64,000 bases of DNA, taken from assembly GCF_000705555.1 (NCBI RefSeq), contig NZ_JMQN01000011.1:276141-340140 (forward strand). The letters are read 5' to 3'. Below the pieces are notes generated by a model. The model searched no databases, had not been told where the DNA came from, and saw nothing but the letters and a program-made list of their open reading frames with translations. The translations under genes and the position numbers were made by a program. Position 1 is the stretch's first letter, and each line of letters starts with the position of its first letter. This document shows, piece by piece, positions 1 through 9,487 of the stretch. The stretch comes from Marinobacterium lacunae. GTDB taxonomy: Bacteria > Pseudomonadota > Gammaproteobacteria > Pseudomonadales > Balneatricaceae.

Positions 1-403
1 CGGTCAATGCGCCGACATGTTCAGGCGCTATGCCCAATGCGCTACGCAGCGCCAGCGACGCCAGCTTTTCATTATCGCGCCGGTAGTGGATCTGGCCGAT
101 CCGGTAGTAGGCATCGGCACTGCGTGGGTCCAGCTCCAGCGCCTGTACATAGTGATACAGTGCCTCGTCGCCATCACCCCGGACCAGAGCCTGATCACCC
201 ATGCGCACACCCTCCTGCGCGGTTTTGGCCATCGGCAGGCCGGTAAACGCCAGCATGGGTTTGCCCTCGTAAAAGGCATCATTGGCCGAGGTCTTATTCT
301 GCTCCTGCTGACTCGCACAGCCGCCAAGCGTGAGCATAGCCGCCAACAGCAACGTGCAGCCGACGTTTCGGGGATGCCTGAGGTAGAAACTGTTCGGGCC
401 CAT
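1..403 (-). CDS. tadD: TadD-like TPR lipoprotein of the Tad pilus (3' part beyond window)
   Basis: Reading the minus strand from the ATG at 403 gives an open frame that runs off the left edge, about 134 residues. It begins with a short basic stretch, a hydrophobic segment and a lipobox (LTLGGC, Cys29), so it should be an outer-membrane lipoprotein. Residues about 65-130 look like tetratricopeptide repeats (ALYHYVQALELDPRSADAYY is typical). TadD proteins are TPR lipoproteins needed for Flp pilus assembly, and this gene follows tadC by 33 bases as in other tad loci. A Shine-Dalgarno AAGGAG lies 7-8 bases before the ATG. The C-terminal part is not in the window, so total length is unknown. Confidence 0.72.
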   Translation of the reverse strand, partial: MGPNSFYLRHPRNVGCTLLLAAMLTLGGCASQQEQNKTSANDAFYEGKPMLAFTGLPMAKTAQEGVRMGDQALVRGDGDEALYHYVQALELDPRSADAYYRIGQIHYRRDNEKLASLALRSALGIAPEHVGALT

Positions 404-436
404 AACGGACTCCTTATTGTTTGGCTCCAGCGGCCA

Positions 437-1399
437 TCAATGGCCGAAGACCTCGAGCACTTTGAGAATGGCCGGACCTACCGCTACCACGAAGAAACCG
501 GGCCAGATACAAAATGTCAGCGGGAATATCATCTTGGTACCGATCTTCGCAGCCTGCTCCTCGGCCGCTTGCATCCGCTTGTCCCTGAACTCCTCCGAAT
601 ACACCCGCAACGTATCGGCGATGCTACTGCCGAAACGCACGCTCTGATCGAGCAGTGCTACCAGACCGCGGATATCCTCCACGCCGGTGCGCTGCGCCAT
701 CCCGCGGAGCGCCTCGATACGGTTAACTCCTGCCCGAATCTCGACATTGACCAGATGAAGCTCTTCCGACAGCTCAGGATGGCTGACCTCCAGTTCCTGA
801 CCGACTCGCTGCAGCGCAGCTGTCAGCCCAAGCCCCGACTCCACACAGACCACCAGCAGATCCAGTGCATCCGGAAAACCGTTGCGGATCGCCCGTATGC
901 GCCGATTGGCCATCCGGTCCAAAACAATATTGGGCAGGATGTAGCCGAAGTAAGCAGCACCTGCGCAGATGAACAGCACCTTGTCGGCGGTCAGTTCGGG
1001 CCTGAAGCTGGTCACCAACCAGGCGATGCCGAACAGCACCAGCGACGACAGCACTTTCAATGCATACAGCGTGCTCATCGCATTGGGTGCGCGAAACCCC
1101 GCATGTACCAGTTGCGCGTGCAGCTGGCTTTTATCCCAGTCCTTGCCCGGCAACAGATGGCGGGTCAGCGGATCCAGTGACGAAATCACCTTGTTGCGCC
1201 CCTCATGGCCGTGCGCCTTGTCATAACGCCCGGTCAATACCCGAATACGCTGCCGAAAAGGCGTGGCAAGGCCGGTAACCAGCACCGTCAGGCTAAGACC
1301 GAACGCAAGCGCTGCCGCGGCCACCAAAGCGACCACCACATAGCGGGCATACAACTCGTTGCCCAGCTGTTGATTGATCAGTTCAATTAACGTCTCCAT
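437..1399 (-). CDS. tadC: Tad pilus inner-membrane platform protein TadC
   Basis: This 320-residue protein has an N-terminal membrane helix, a soluble part, a type II secretion F-domain (T2SSF) around residues 150-280 and two C-terminal hydrophobic segments. That is the plan of TadC, which with TadB forms the inner-membrane platform on which the TadA ATPase drives Flp pilin assembly. The start lies 3 bases after the tadB stop, so the two are almost certainly translated from one message. The order tadA-tadB-tadC-tadD is the standard one. Assignment as TadC rather than TadB rests on order and on its length. Confidence 0.88.
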   Translation of the reverse strand: METLIELINQQLGNELYARYVVVALVAAAALAFGLSLTVLVTGLATPFRQRIRVLTGRYDKAHGHEGRNKVISSLDPLTRHLLPGKDWDKSQLHAQLVHAGFRAPNAMSTLYALKVLSSLVLFGIAWLVTSFRPELTADKVLFICAGAAYFGYILPNIVLDRMANRRIRAIRNGFPDALDLLVVCVESGLGLTAALQRVGQELEVSHPELSEELHLVNVEIRAGVNRIEALRGMAQRTGVEDIRGLVALLDQSVRFGSSIADTLRVYSEEFRDKRMQAAEEQAAKIGTKMIFPLTFCIWPGFFVVAVGPAILKVLEVFGH

Positions 1400-1402
1400 A
1401 AC

Positions 1403-2392
1403 CTATACCTCGATTCTCAACAGCCGCCTGATCCACAGGGCGCCCACCAGCATCAGTACGAAGCTGATGCCGATGAGCTGATGCCCATCGACGGATTTGA
1501 CCAGAATGGAAAGGTAGCCCGGGGTGGTGAAATAGATCAGGGCAAAGAGCACGAAGGGCACCAGCATCAGAATCCACGCCGACAACCGCCCCTCAGCGGA
1601 CAGGGTTTTGACGCGACGCTGAAAACGGAACCGGCCGCGGATGACGGTGCCTATGTTTTCCAGTATCTCTGCAAGATTACCGCCGGTCTCTTTCTGCACC
1701 AGCACCGCGGTTACAAACGCCATCAGCGTGACGCTGGGGACACGTTCAAGCAGCCCCAGCATCGCCCTGCGCAGGTCCGAGCCATAGTTGAGGTCGGAGT
1801 AGGTGATGCCAAACTCAACCGCCACTGGCCCTTCAAGACCTTCTGCCACCAGATTCAGTGATTCACTGAAGGGGTGCCCTGTCAGAAGCGCGCGTTTGAT
1901 GATATCGATCGCCTCCGGCAATTGCGCCTCAAACTCTCCCAGACGTTTATTGCGCAACACCATTAGGCGCACGTAGGGCACAACCAACGCCACCAGCGCC
2001 GCCGCTATCGCGAGAAAGACGTTTTGAACCAGCATTAGTACCAGCACAAAGGCAACCAGGGCCAACAGCAGGGACAACAAAAACACGCGATAAGCGAGCA
2101 CCTTGCTGCCCGATTGCTCGATCAGCCTCGCCAGCGTTGCCATGCCCGGCATCGACTCGAGCTGACGCTCAAAAGGATTGAGTTTTTTCAGGTAGCGCGC
2201 CCGCAACAGGGTGCTGATCGCCGGTTGATCTGACTCGGCGGCGATATCGCCAAGTCGCTGCTGCAACCGGCGCTTGACCCGACGCTGCTCACCGAACACC
2301 GGTATCGACAGGCTGGCCAGCAACAGAAACACCGACACAAACACCATCGCTAGAATGACCAGCAATTCGGTGGATTCAAGTTGAAAGTTCAT
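1403..2392 (-). CDS. tadB: Tad pilus inner-membrane platform protein TadB
   Basis: The product is 329 residues: an N-terminal transmembrane segment, a pair of central hydrophobic stretches (about 95-135), a T2SSF domain around 165-290 and a hydrophobic C-terminus. This matches TadB, the partner of TadC in the inner-membrane platform of the Tad/Flp pilus machine. An AGGAGG Shine-Dalgarno stands 5 bases before the ATG. It follows tadA by 14 bases and precedes tadC by 3 bases. TadB and TadC are paralogues, so the exact label depends on gene order. Confidence 0.88.
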   Translation of the reverse strand: MNFQLESTELLVILAMVFVSVFLLLASLSIPVFGEQRRVKRRLQQRLGDIAAESDQPAISTLLRARYLKKLNPFERQLESMPGMATLARLIEQSGSKVLAYRVFLLSLLLALVAFVLVLMLVQNVFLAIAAALVALVVPYVRLMVLRNKRLGEFEAQLPEAIDIIKRALLTGHPFSESLNLVAEGLEGPVAVEFGITYSDLNYGSDLRRAMLGLLERVPSVTLMAFVTAVLVQKETGGNLAEILENIGTVIRGRFRFQRRVKTLSAEGRLSAWILMLVPFVLFALIYFTTPGYLSILVKSVDGHQLIGISFVLMLVGALWIRRLLRIEV

Positions 2393-2406
2393 CTCAGCCT
2401 CCTACC

Positions 2407-3780
2407 TTATTCCGGCTCGAAGATCGAGGTGGGTATCTCGATACCGCGCTGAGCCAGACGTTTATGAAATGCCGGCACAATACCGGTGGCCTTGAACCTG
2501 CCAAGCACATTGCCCTTTTCATCCACACCCTGACGCTCGAAGGTGAACAGTTCCGACATGGTGATGATGTCGCCCTCCATGCCGTTGATCTCTTGAATGC
2601 TGACCAGTTTGCGCCGGCCGTCCTCAAGTCGGGTCACCTGCAGTACCACGTCTATGGCCGAGGCGATCTGCGCGCGCAACGCTTTCGTCGGAAAGCTGAT
2701 ACCGGTCATCGCCACCATGTTCTCGATACGCCCCAGCGCATCGCGGGCGCTGTTGGCGTGGATGGTGGTCAGCGAGCCATCGTGACCTGTGTTCATCGCC
2801 TGAAGCATATCCAGCGTTTCGCCACCACGGACCTCACCGAGCACGATACGGTCAGGCCGCATCCTCAAGCTGTTGCGCACCAGATCGCGCTGGGTAACCT
2901 CACCGCGCCCCTCGATATTCGGCGGGCGGGTTTCCAGCCGCACCACATGGGGTTGCTGAAGCTGCAATTCGGCCGAATCCTCAATGGTGACAATCCGCTC
3001 GTCGTGAGGGATATAGGCCGAGAGGATATTGAGCAAGGTGGTCTTACCGGAACCGGTACCACCGGAGATCAGGATATTGAGCCGCGCTTTGACGATCCCT
3101 TCCAGAATCGGCGCGACACGTGCTTCCACCGATCCCAGCTCGACCAGGTTCTGCATCGACAGCAACTCGACCATGAACCGGCGAATCGATATCTGCGGCC
3201 CATCAAGCGCCAGCGGTGGAATGATGACGTTGACCCTCGAACCATCCTTGAGTCGGGCATCCACCATGGGCGATGATTCATCGATATGGCGGCCTACGCT
3301 GGAGACGATGCGGTCAATGGTGTTCATCAGGTGGCCGTTGCTGCTGAAGCTGACCGGACAGGGCTCCAGCTTGCCAAAGCGCTCTACGAAGATGGAGTCA
3401 TAGCCGTTGACCAAAATATCGGAGATGGTTTTATCTTCGAGCAGCGGCTCAAGCGGCCCCAGCCCCATGATCTCGTCTTCGATCAGTTTCATGATTTTCT
3501 GACGGGACTGGGTGCTGAACGGCACCGACTGCTCCTCCATCAACTGTCGGCACAACTCGGTGATCTGCCGGCGTGCCTCGTGCTCCTCGAGGCTGTCGAT
3601 CAGCGACAGGTCCATGCGCTTGAGCAGCTCCTGATGCAGCTGCAGCTTGCACTCGAGCTCCGCGGGCGACAGGGTTTCGATCATCAGCGCTGGGCGTTCA
3701 TGCTCGACACCAGTCTCCGGCGTGGGGGCTGGCGTTTCAGCAACGCGCAACTTATTGATTCTGTTTCCTAAAATAGACAT
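2407..3780 (-). CDS. tadA: Tad pilus assembly ATPase TadA/CpaF
   Basis: A 457-residue secretion ATPase of the GspE/VirB11 superfamily. Visible motifs are the Walker A loop [10 protein letters not shown] (about 239-248), the Asp box around [10 protein letters not shown] (263-272), Walker [12 protein letters not shown] (311-321) and the His box [12 protein letters not shown] (332-343). CpaF/TadA hexamers power Flp pilus extension, and in some species retraction, at the cytoplasmic face of the inner membrane. Length agrees with CpaF proteins. It sits 3 bases after tadZ and 14 before tadB. The N-terminal 100 residues are the variable helical domain typical of TadA. Confidence 0.95.
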   Translation of the reverse strand: MSILGNRINKLRVAETPAPTPETGVEHERPALMIETLSPAELECKLQLHQELLKRMDLSLIDSLEEHEARRQITELCRQLMEEQSVPFSTQSRQKIMKLIEDEIMGLGPLEPLLEDKTISDILVNGYDSIFVERFGKLEPCPVSFSSNGHLMNTIDRIVSSVGRHIDESSPMVDARLKDGSRVNVIIPPLALDGPQISIRRFMVELLSMQNLVELGSVEARVAPILEGIVKARLNILISGGTGSGKTTLLNILSAYIPHDERIVTIEDSAELQLQQPHVVRLETRPPNIEGRGEVTQRDLVRNSLRMRPDRIVLGEVRGGETLDMLQAMNTGHDGSLTTIHANSARDALGRIENMVAMTGISFPTKALRAQIASAIDVVLQVTRLEDGRRKLVSIQEINGMEGDIITMSELFTFERQGVDEKGNVLGRFKATGIVPAFHKRLAQRGIEIPTSIFEPE

Positions 3781-3783
3781 GGT

Positions 3784-5022
3784 TCAATCCCCTTTTACCA
3801 AACCGACCAATTTGCCCAGCAGTCCCGACCGAGGGGCCGGCCCCTCCCCCGACACCTGTTCACTCAGGCTGTGCAGCGCCTTGGTAATGGGCGCCCGCCT
3901 GGCCATCTGCTGCAGTGGGATACCGTCATTCAACGAATCGCAGACATGCTTGAAGTCGTTGGGGACGGTCAGTATCGGATGATGCTTCAGCGCCTTGGCC
4001 ACCTCGTTGATGCTGATAGGGGCCGCTTTGTCGTATCGATTCAGCACCACCAGAATGCGGTGATCCGGTATATCCAGATCGCGCCGCATCACCTCGATCA
4101 ACCGGGCCGCGTCGCGCAGATGGGTAATCCCCTGCTGCAGCACGAGCACCACCTGATCCGCGCGCTCAAGCACAGTTGTTGTGGTCAGATCGATCTGTCG
4201 CGGCAGATCCACCACCAGTTGCTGGTAGTCATTGCCGAGCAGTTTGAACAGCTGCAGCAGCTGGTCGGCCGACACCTCTTCATTGAGCAGCAATCGATCC
4301 GACTCCGAGCTCAACACCTTGAGTCCGCTCACATGGCTGGCGAGATAGCCGGCCAGTGCCACACTGTCCAGGTCTTCAACGTTTTCCAGCGCCTGTTTGA
4401 TGCCGCGCTGCGGGTTGAGATCCAGGTAGTGCGACAGTGAGCCGAACTGCAGATCCAGGTCGACCAGCACCACCCGTTTCGGGCTGCTCAGCGCGAGTTG
4501 ATGCGCAAGGTTAGTGGCGATCAAACTGGCTCCCGAACCGCCCTTGGCGTTCATAACCACGGTCAGATGCGCATGCAGTGCACCCTGACGCTCGAGAATC
4601 TCCCTGTAGAGCTGCTCGACAGCGCGCTGTAGATCGCCCGCCTCCACAGGTTCGGGGAAGAAGTCCCGGGCACCGGCATTCATCGACAGGCGCATCGCCT
4701 GCGAATCGCTGTTGGCACTGACGATCACCGTCGGCACGCGCGCACTGTGGGGGCGTGCACACAGCGACTCAAGCTCCGCCTGCCAGCTGTCACCGATGCG
4801 AAAGATCAACAGGTCGGGCAAGCGCTCAAGGCCGTAAAGCGGATCCGAGTGGCCGTTGCTGATCAGGCGGCAATTGATGTCGACGCTCGCCGGCATCATG
4901 GCCAACGACTGCTTGATCTCTGTCAGCGCGTCGGGAGAGCGGCTGGCAATGAGAACCGTAAAACCTGCCTGCACCTTGGCAATCGGCGGTTTCTTTACCT
5001 CGTAGAGCACGTTCTGTTTCAT
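3784..5022 (-). CDS. tadZ: Tad pilus localisation ATPase TadZ/CpaE
   Basis: This 412-residue protein has a receiver-like N-terminal domain (about 20-140) followed by a ParA/MinD-type ATPase domain. Its deviant Walker A reads KGGSGAS (160-166), lacking the second Lys of ParA proteins; this variation is usual for TadZ/CpaE. These proteins place the pilus machine, often at a pole. A GGAGA Shine-Dalgarno is 7 bases before the ATG. The gene lies between the tadE-type genes and tadA, within the same minus-strand operon. Confidence 0.88.
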   Translation of the reverse strand: MKQNVLYEVKKPPIAKVQAGFTVLIASRSPDALTEIKQSLAMMPASVDINCRLISNGHSDPLYGLERLPDLLIFRIGDSWQAELESLCARPHSARVPTVIVSANSDSQAMRLSMNAGARDFFPEPVEAGDLQRAVEQLYREILERQGALHAHLTVVMNAKGGSGASLIATNLAHQLALSSPKRVVLVDLDLQFGSLSHYLDLNPQRGIKQALENVEDLDSVALAGYLASHVSGLKVLSSESDRLLLNEEVSADQLLQLFKLLGNDYQQLVVDLPRQIDLTTTTVLERADQVVLVLQQGITHLRDAARLIEVMRRDLDIPDHRILVVLNRYDKAAPISINEVAKALKHHPILTVPNDFKHVCDSLNDGIPLQQMARRAPITKALHSLSEQVSGEGPAPRSGLLGKLVGLVKGD

Positions 5023-5055
5023 GACAGCTCTCCTAACTCACACATCCCTTTAACG

Positions 5056-5529
5056 CTAGGGACAGGCCGCAGCACCGGCTGCATCGGGATGAACACCGAG
5101 ACTTTCGGCCGGTAAGGTGGTGGCAAAATCCAGTGCATCCAGGGTGATATCAAAGAACGGAATCAGCATCTGATGCTGATAACCGGTAATCGCCGAACGC
5201 ACGTAGTAGGTGTTTTCGGTGGCATCTGCCTCGGTCGTGCCATCCTCTCTCAGGTAGGTGATGGCGATATTGGCATCGGTGAAATTGGGTAACAGCGTTC
5301 CGCCGAAGGCGCCGGTCGACTTGGCAAAGGCCTCGCCTGCGGCGTTCACCGGACAGACCACGGCCACACGCGCTGCTCGCCGTGTAGCCTCATCCAGCAC
5401 ATTCCAGGTAAACATCAGCCGACCAAACTCAATCAAGCCGAACAGCACGACAAAGAGCACAGAGCCCACAAGCGCGAACTCAACGGTGGTAATCCCCCTC
5501 TGCCGCTTTAAGTTCTCATACCTGTTCAT
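5056..5529 (-). CDS. tadE: TadE-like pseudopilin of the Tad pilus
   Basis: A 157-residue protein with a short basic leader, a pseudopilin processing site (RG/ITTVEF; cleavage after Gly12, Glu at +5) and one transmembrane helix (about 13-40), then a periplasmic domain. TadE and TadF are minor pseudopilins cleaved by the TadV/CpaA peptidase and needed for Flp pilus formation. It starts 3 bases after the next tadE-type gene (5533-6039) and has a good GGGAGG ribosome site. Whether it corresponds to TadE or TadF cannot be settled from the sequence alone. Confidence 0.8.
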   Translation of the reverse strand: MNRYENLKRQRGITTVEFALVGSVLFVVLFGLIEFGRLMFTWNVLDEATRRAARVAVVCPVNAAGEAFAKSTGAFGGTLLPNFTDANIAITYLREDGTTEADATENTYYVRSAITGYQHQMLIPFFDITLDALDFATTLPAESLGVHPDAAGAAACP

Positions 5530-5532
5530 GAT

Positions 5533-6039
5533 TCAACTCCCTCCCAGCACACGCATGCTGATTGCACTGTCAAGCGGAAAGTCGATCGGGATGGGATCGC
5601 CAATACCGAAGGTCGGCAGGCTGTTGAACAACATCGGGGTGAAGTCGTATTGCACACGGATCTGCACTTCATTCAGTGCCGGCACTTCGCAAAAGCCGAC
5701 ATCGGCGACCGCCAGCCCCGGCAATACCGGGGTTGCACCGCCCAGCTCTGAGCCATACACAATCAGATTGCTGGCTCTGTTGATCAGGTTGTTTGGCAGT
5801 GTACCGCCCAGCGTCGGACACTCGCTCAGCGAATCCTGCTGGCCGTAATTGAGTTGCGTTGCCAGAAGTCGAACGCCGCTTCTCTGTGCTTTGGTCAGGG
5901 TGTTGTATTGATAGAGCATGCGCCCAACCTCCGCTGTCGCCAGCATCAACAGGAGCAAGACAGGCAGCACTAACGTCATCTCCACCGCCGCGATGCCACG
6001 CTGACGCTGCCGGTACGAATAGGATTGCCTGTTCATCAT
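5533..6039 (-). CDS. tadF: TadE/TadF-family pseudopilin
   Basis: The 168-residue product has the TadE-family pattern: basic leader, RG/IAAVEM processing site (cleavage after Gly15, Glu20 at +5), one hydrophobic helix (about 16-40) and a periplasmic domain with a Cys pair. It overlaps the tadG stop codon by four bases (ATGA), which implies translational coupling. Two adjacent tadE-type genes are the rule in tad loci; the TadF label is by position and is tentative. A second ATG directly follows the first and could equally be the start. Confidence 0.75.
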   Translation of the reverse strand: MMNRQSYSYRQRQRGIAAVEMTLVLPVLLLLMLATAEVGRMLYQYNTLTKAQRSGVRLLATQLNYGQQDSLSECPTLGGTLPNNLINRASNLIVYGSELGGATPVLPGLAVADVGFCEVPALNEVQIRVQYDFTPMLFNSLPTFGIGDPIPIDFPLDSAISMRVLGGS

Positions 6040-7418
6040 GAGTCTCCACTGTCCGAGTCACGGTAGAGCACGATCTTGATCGGCACCGGGTCACTGGTGG
6101 GTGTCGAGGTGAACGTGCCGATCGCATCGCACCCCTCCGACTCGGTGAAGAACTGTCCGAACACTTCGGCATCGGTCCCCACATCCACGTTCTGCATCAG
6201 GAAGAAACAGCCCACGCTATAGACATGGACATCCTCACTGGTACCGGATATGGACCCTGTACAATCGCCAATCGGCAGCACAAGTTCACGGCGACGGCAG
6301 CCACTGCCCTGACAGTCGGGGTAGTTGCTGGTGTATTCATCGAGATAGTCCTGGTAGTCAAAGAGCCCGTCGATACTGGTGGACCCATCCTGGCGTTTGA
6401 TGACCGGCACGCCCTGATCATCCAGCCCATCAAGCACCAACGGGTTGGGCCCTACCGGCGTCGGCCCTGCCGGCGTGCTGCCACTGTAATAGGTGTAGGT
6501 CACCTCATCAGCCGGTGCGGTGGTCGGGTCCACCGGCCCCTGATAGATGCCCAGACGCGTATTGAGCCCTTGCCCTACTGGCCCTGACTTGTTACCGGGT
6601 TCTGTATCGGCTGCACTGTCATCACCAAAGTTGGCGCAGGAATCACCGACACCGGCAAGAGCATCGCGCAGGTCATCGCCGCCGGTTCCATCAAGGCGCA
6701 GCAATCGGAAGTTACCGGGGCCAACATCCGATCCGCTGCCACCGGCCAGTTTGATCACGCTGATATCCCCGAGGCTCTCGACATCGTTATTGTCGTTGTC
6801 CGGATAACCGAAATAGGTGTTGCTGTCGGAACAGTCATCGTCCGGGTTGTCCGGCGTGTAGGTGCCGTCGGTATCACAGCCACAAGCCAGTATCGGCAGA
6901 ATGTCGCAGGTGTTGGCATTGAGGCCGATGGGGCCCGCTACGGCACTGGCGCTGACCGGTTTGTCCGCCATGCCGACCACCTGCAAAAACCACACATCGA
7001 GCTGGAGATCCTGGGCGATAACACGCACGTAAGGCAGCGCAGTAGCACTGTCGACGAACGGATTAAGCGTGGTGGAAAACTGAACCTGTAAGGGGGAGCC
7101 ACTGCTGGCGTAGGCATCGTTCAGTTCGGCGCTGTCGTCAAGGCCGAGATTACTGAGGAATGCAGCCAACGCCGAGGCCTCTGCTGCGGTGTGCACAGTA
7201 CCGACGGCGGTGTCCTTGGGAAAATCGGCAATCGTGCGTGCCGCGCTTAGCGCTGCGGCATCGACCGCGTTCTGCAGCCGAGTCTTGTTCAGTAACAGAT
7301 GGCCCCCGTCCAGTGCCAGCCCCGCCATGGCGAGCAACGCCAGCATGGCGATAGCGACCAGCACCAGCACAACCCCCTGCTGCTGTTTTCGCATCCCCCC
7401 CTGAAGTTGGCGGTTCAT
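6036..7418 (-). CDS. tadG: TadG-like pilus assembly protein with acidic loop region
   Basis: A 460-residue protein with a TadG/Flp-pilus-type N-terminus: basic residues, then one long hydrophobic helix (about 15-36) followed by LDGGHLLLNKTRLQNAVDAA, a classic TadG signature. The rest is periplasmic. Residues 170-215 contain several Cys and a dense run of Asp/Asn (CDTDG, DNPDDD, DNDNND) resembling calcium-binding loops; the C-terminal part has further Cys. TadG proteins are needed for Flp pilus biogenesis, and some carry von Willebrand A domains; I see no clear MIDAS motif here. The Shine-Dalgarno is GGGAGG. It overlaps the following tadE-type gene by four bases. Confidence 0.8.
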   Translation of the reverse strand: MNRQLQGGMRKQQQGVVLVLVAIAMLALLAMAGLALDGGHLLLNKTRLQNAVDAAALSAARTIADFPKDTAVGTVHTAAEASALAAFLSNLGLDDSAELNDAYASSGSPLQVQFSTTLNPFVDSATALPYVRVIAQDLQLDVWFLQVVGMADKPVSASAVAGPIGLNANTCDILPILACGCDTDGTYTPDNPDDDCSDSNTYFGYPDNDNNDVESLGDISVIKLAGGSGSDVGPGNFRLLRLDGTGGDDLRDALAGVGDSCANFGDDSAADTEPGNKSGPVGQGLNTRLGIYQGPVDPTTAPADEVTYTYYSGSTPAGPTPVGPNPLVLDGLDDQGVPVIKRQDGSTSIDGLFDYQDYLDEYTSNYPDCQGSGCRRRELVLPIGDCTGSISGTSEDVHVYSVGCFFLMQNVDVGTDAEVFGQFFTESEGCDAIGTFTSTPTSDPVPIKIVLYRDSDSGDS

Positions 7419-7485
7419 CGTTGCCTCCCGTCAGGCCGGCGATCATGATCATTCGGCCCGATCTGTGTTATTCAACTCTGATGGT

Positions 7486-7758
7486 TTATTTACCGATATT
7501 GATTTCGATATCCCCGTCGATTCCGCTACCGCTTTGCGCCTCTCCCCGATAGTCCGACATAACGTGCTCGGCCTTCTCGCCATTGAGGCGCAACGGTCCG
7601 TGGTTGTCGGCGGCGTAAGCATCGTGGGTCTGCGTCATCCGCATCTCCTCCACCGCCAACCCCATCGGCTCGGGAGGCGCATTGCCGAACCCGCTGCATC
7701 CGGGGACCAGCAGCAGACCCGCCGCCACCGTCCAGTACTTCCATCGATTGCTGTTCAT
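7486..7758 (-). CDS. Small lipoprotein of the Tad locus, function unknown
   Basis: The start chosen is the ATG at 7758, with GGAG nine bases upstream; longer upstream starts lack a ribosome site. The 90-residue product has a signal sequence with lipobox LVPGC (Cys21), so it should be a small lipoprotein. The mature part is hydrophilic with no family I recognise beyond its position between secretin and tadG, where other loci carry rcpB or cpaD-like genes. A role as secretin pilot or outer-membrane partner is an inference from place and localisation only. Confidence 0.7.
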   Translation of the reverse strand: MNSNRWKYWTVAAGLLLVPGCSGFGNAPPEPMGLAVEEMRMTQTHDAYAADNHGPLRLNGEKAEHVMSDYRGEAQSGSGIDGDIEINIGK

Positions 7759-7802
7759 GATGTTGCTCTCCATCTTGTGTAGGGTGCTGAAAACAGCTCG
7801 CA

Positions 7803-9428
7803 CTACTCGATGCTGTGTCCGAAAACAGACTCGGTACCATCGGCCACCGGGAAGACGCGCACACCGTCATCGCCTGAAGGTTCGCCTGCCAGGCCGTTGC
7901 CGCCAGCAAGTGCCTGTTCGTTCCCATCAGGAGCTGAGGCGTCCGGCGTTTCGCCGCTCATGGTGGTATCGGCACTGGCCAGCTGACCGCGGGTGCGTCC
8001 CATCAGGTAGAACTCCACATCACTGGGCTCCACGAATCCGTCGCCGGGTAACTTGATACCTTCGTTCTTGAACGGTTTTGCCAGTGTCGGCGTCACCAGA
8101 ATCACCAGTTCCGACTCGCCCTTTTCAAACTCCTGGCTGCGGAACAGCTGACCGAGCACCGGCACATCACCCAATCCCGGGAATTTGCTGACCGCCTCGC
8201 GGGTGCTTTCATTGATCAGCCCCGCAATACCGATGGTCTGACCATCGCCTAGCTCAACGGTGGAGCGGGCGCTACGCTTGGTCAGCGCCGGCACGAAGAA
8301 GGTGTTGTTATTAACGCCGACCGTATTGTTGATCGAGTTCAACGATGTAAGCTCCGTGACGGCCACGTTAAGGCTGAGATTGATCGTCCCGGAGTCCAGC
8401 ACAACCGGGATAAATTTCAGGCCCACACCAAACTCCTTGAATTCGATGGTGATGCCATCCTCATTGGGTACCGGGATCGGAAACTCACCGCCGGAGAGAA
8501 ACTCAGCCTCCTGACCGGTCAACGTGGTCAGTGTCGGCTCGGCCAGCACCTTGGCGCTGCCGTTCTCCTTAGCTGCATCAAAGGCGAGCTGGAACAGCAA
8601 TCCACCATCAAGGTACTGTGCAAAAAGCCCCTTGGCGGCGAACCCCAGCGGAGAGTTAGCGATCTCGGTGGTCAGCTGGTTATCGTCGATGGAGTAGGAG
8701 AGTGATCCCGGCTGACTGCTGCCACCGACCAGCCAGCGGTCATCACTCACGTCGAGGGCGTGAAACTTCACCCCCAGGCGGCGCATGACACTGCGCGACA
8801 TCTCGGCCACCGTCACCTTGAGCATCACCTGCTGGGAGCCGCCAACCTTCAGCAGGTTGACCACTTCACCGCTCTGGCTCGCCCCCTCTTTGGTGGGCTT
8901 TTGCAGGAAGCTGTCAGCAAGACGCACCGCCATATCCATGGTGCCGATATTGGTCACTTCACCGCTGAGCAGGATCGAGCCCTGGGAGGAGTTCACCTTG
9001 ATCCGCTCATTCGGCGCCATCTCGTAGAGCTTCGCCTTCAGACCGTTTATATCCGGCGTGACCTCGACGTCGATGGACGCGGTCAGGCGGTTGTTCTTGT
9101 CCCAGAGCAGCACGTTGGTCGTGCCGATGCCCTTGCCAAGTACATAGATCTGCTGGGATCTCATTACCAGTATGTCGGCCACCTCCTTGTTCCCGATCGA
9201 TACTTTCTGAACCGGACCGTTGAGTTGGACAACCTTCGATTTGTAGAGCGGCACCGAGAAGTGCTGCACCATCGTATCAGCGTCGGCTTCGACGGCTGTT
9301 GCCGCATTCGCCTCCCGCCCGATCAACACCGCCAGCAGCAGAATCATCAGGGCAGCCGGCAGCAGAAACGCCTGCCAACTGTCGTTTGCTTCCACCCTAG
9401 CTCTAGTGGGTTCTGTGCGCTTAGCCAT
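7803..9428 (-). CDS. rcpA: Tad/Flp pilus outer-membrane secretin RcpA/CpaC
   Basis: The start chosen is the ATG at 9428, eight bases after AGGAG; a longer frame to 9515 lacks support. The 541-residue protein has a signal peptide with likely cleavage after ANA (near residue 42), a pilus-secretin N-terminal domain (about 50-125), a BON-like domain (about 130-200) and a C-terminal secretin domain ending in the beta-barrel region with motif VPVLGQLFRS. RcpA/CpaC forms the outer-membrane gate for the Flp pilus. It lies between rcpC and a small lipoprotein gene. The last 80 residues are a low-complexity acidic tail. Confidence 0.92.
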   Translation of the reverse strand: MAKRTEPTRARVEANDSWQAFLLPAALMILLLAVLIGREANAATAVEADADTMVQHFSVPLYKSKVVQLNGPVQKVSIGNKEVADILVMRSQQIYVLGKGIGTTNVLLWDKNNRLTASIDVEVTPDINGLKAKLYEMAPNERIKVNSSQGSILLSGEVTNIGTMDMAVRLADSFLQKPTKEGASQSGEVVNLLKVGGSQQVMLKVTVAEMSRSVMRRLGVKFHALDVSDDRWLVGGSSQPGSLSYSIDDNQLTTEIANSPLGFAAKGLFAQYLDGGLLFQLAFDAAKENGSAKVLAEPTLTTLTGQEAEFLSGGEFPIPVPNEDGITIEFKEFGVGLKFIPVVLDSGTINLSLNVAVTELTSLNSINNTVGVNNNTFFVPALTKRSARSTVELGDGQTIGIAGLINESTREAVSKFPGLGDVPVLGQLFRSQEFEKGESELVILVTPTLAKPFKNEGIKLPGDGFVEPSDVEFYLMGRTRGQLASADTTMSGETPDASAPDGNEQALAGGNGLAGEPSGDDGVRVFPVADGTESVFGHSIE

Positions 9429-9487
9429 GATCCAATCTCCTCGCTCACGTCCGATCTTCGGTTGCCACATCCAACGGCGCGCCGGGA

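Noticed and set aside
160..166. TadZ deviant Walker A (residues 160-166) as a broken ATPase
   Set aside because: Loss of the second Lys is usual for the TadZ/CpaE family, so it is not an anomaly. Coordinates here are protein residues.
17..1180. 387-codon open frame on the plus strand
   Set aside because: It lies opposite tadC and tadD, has no recognisable domain, and its composition is that of an antisense shadow.
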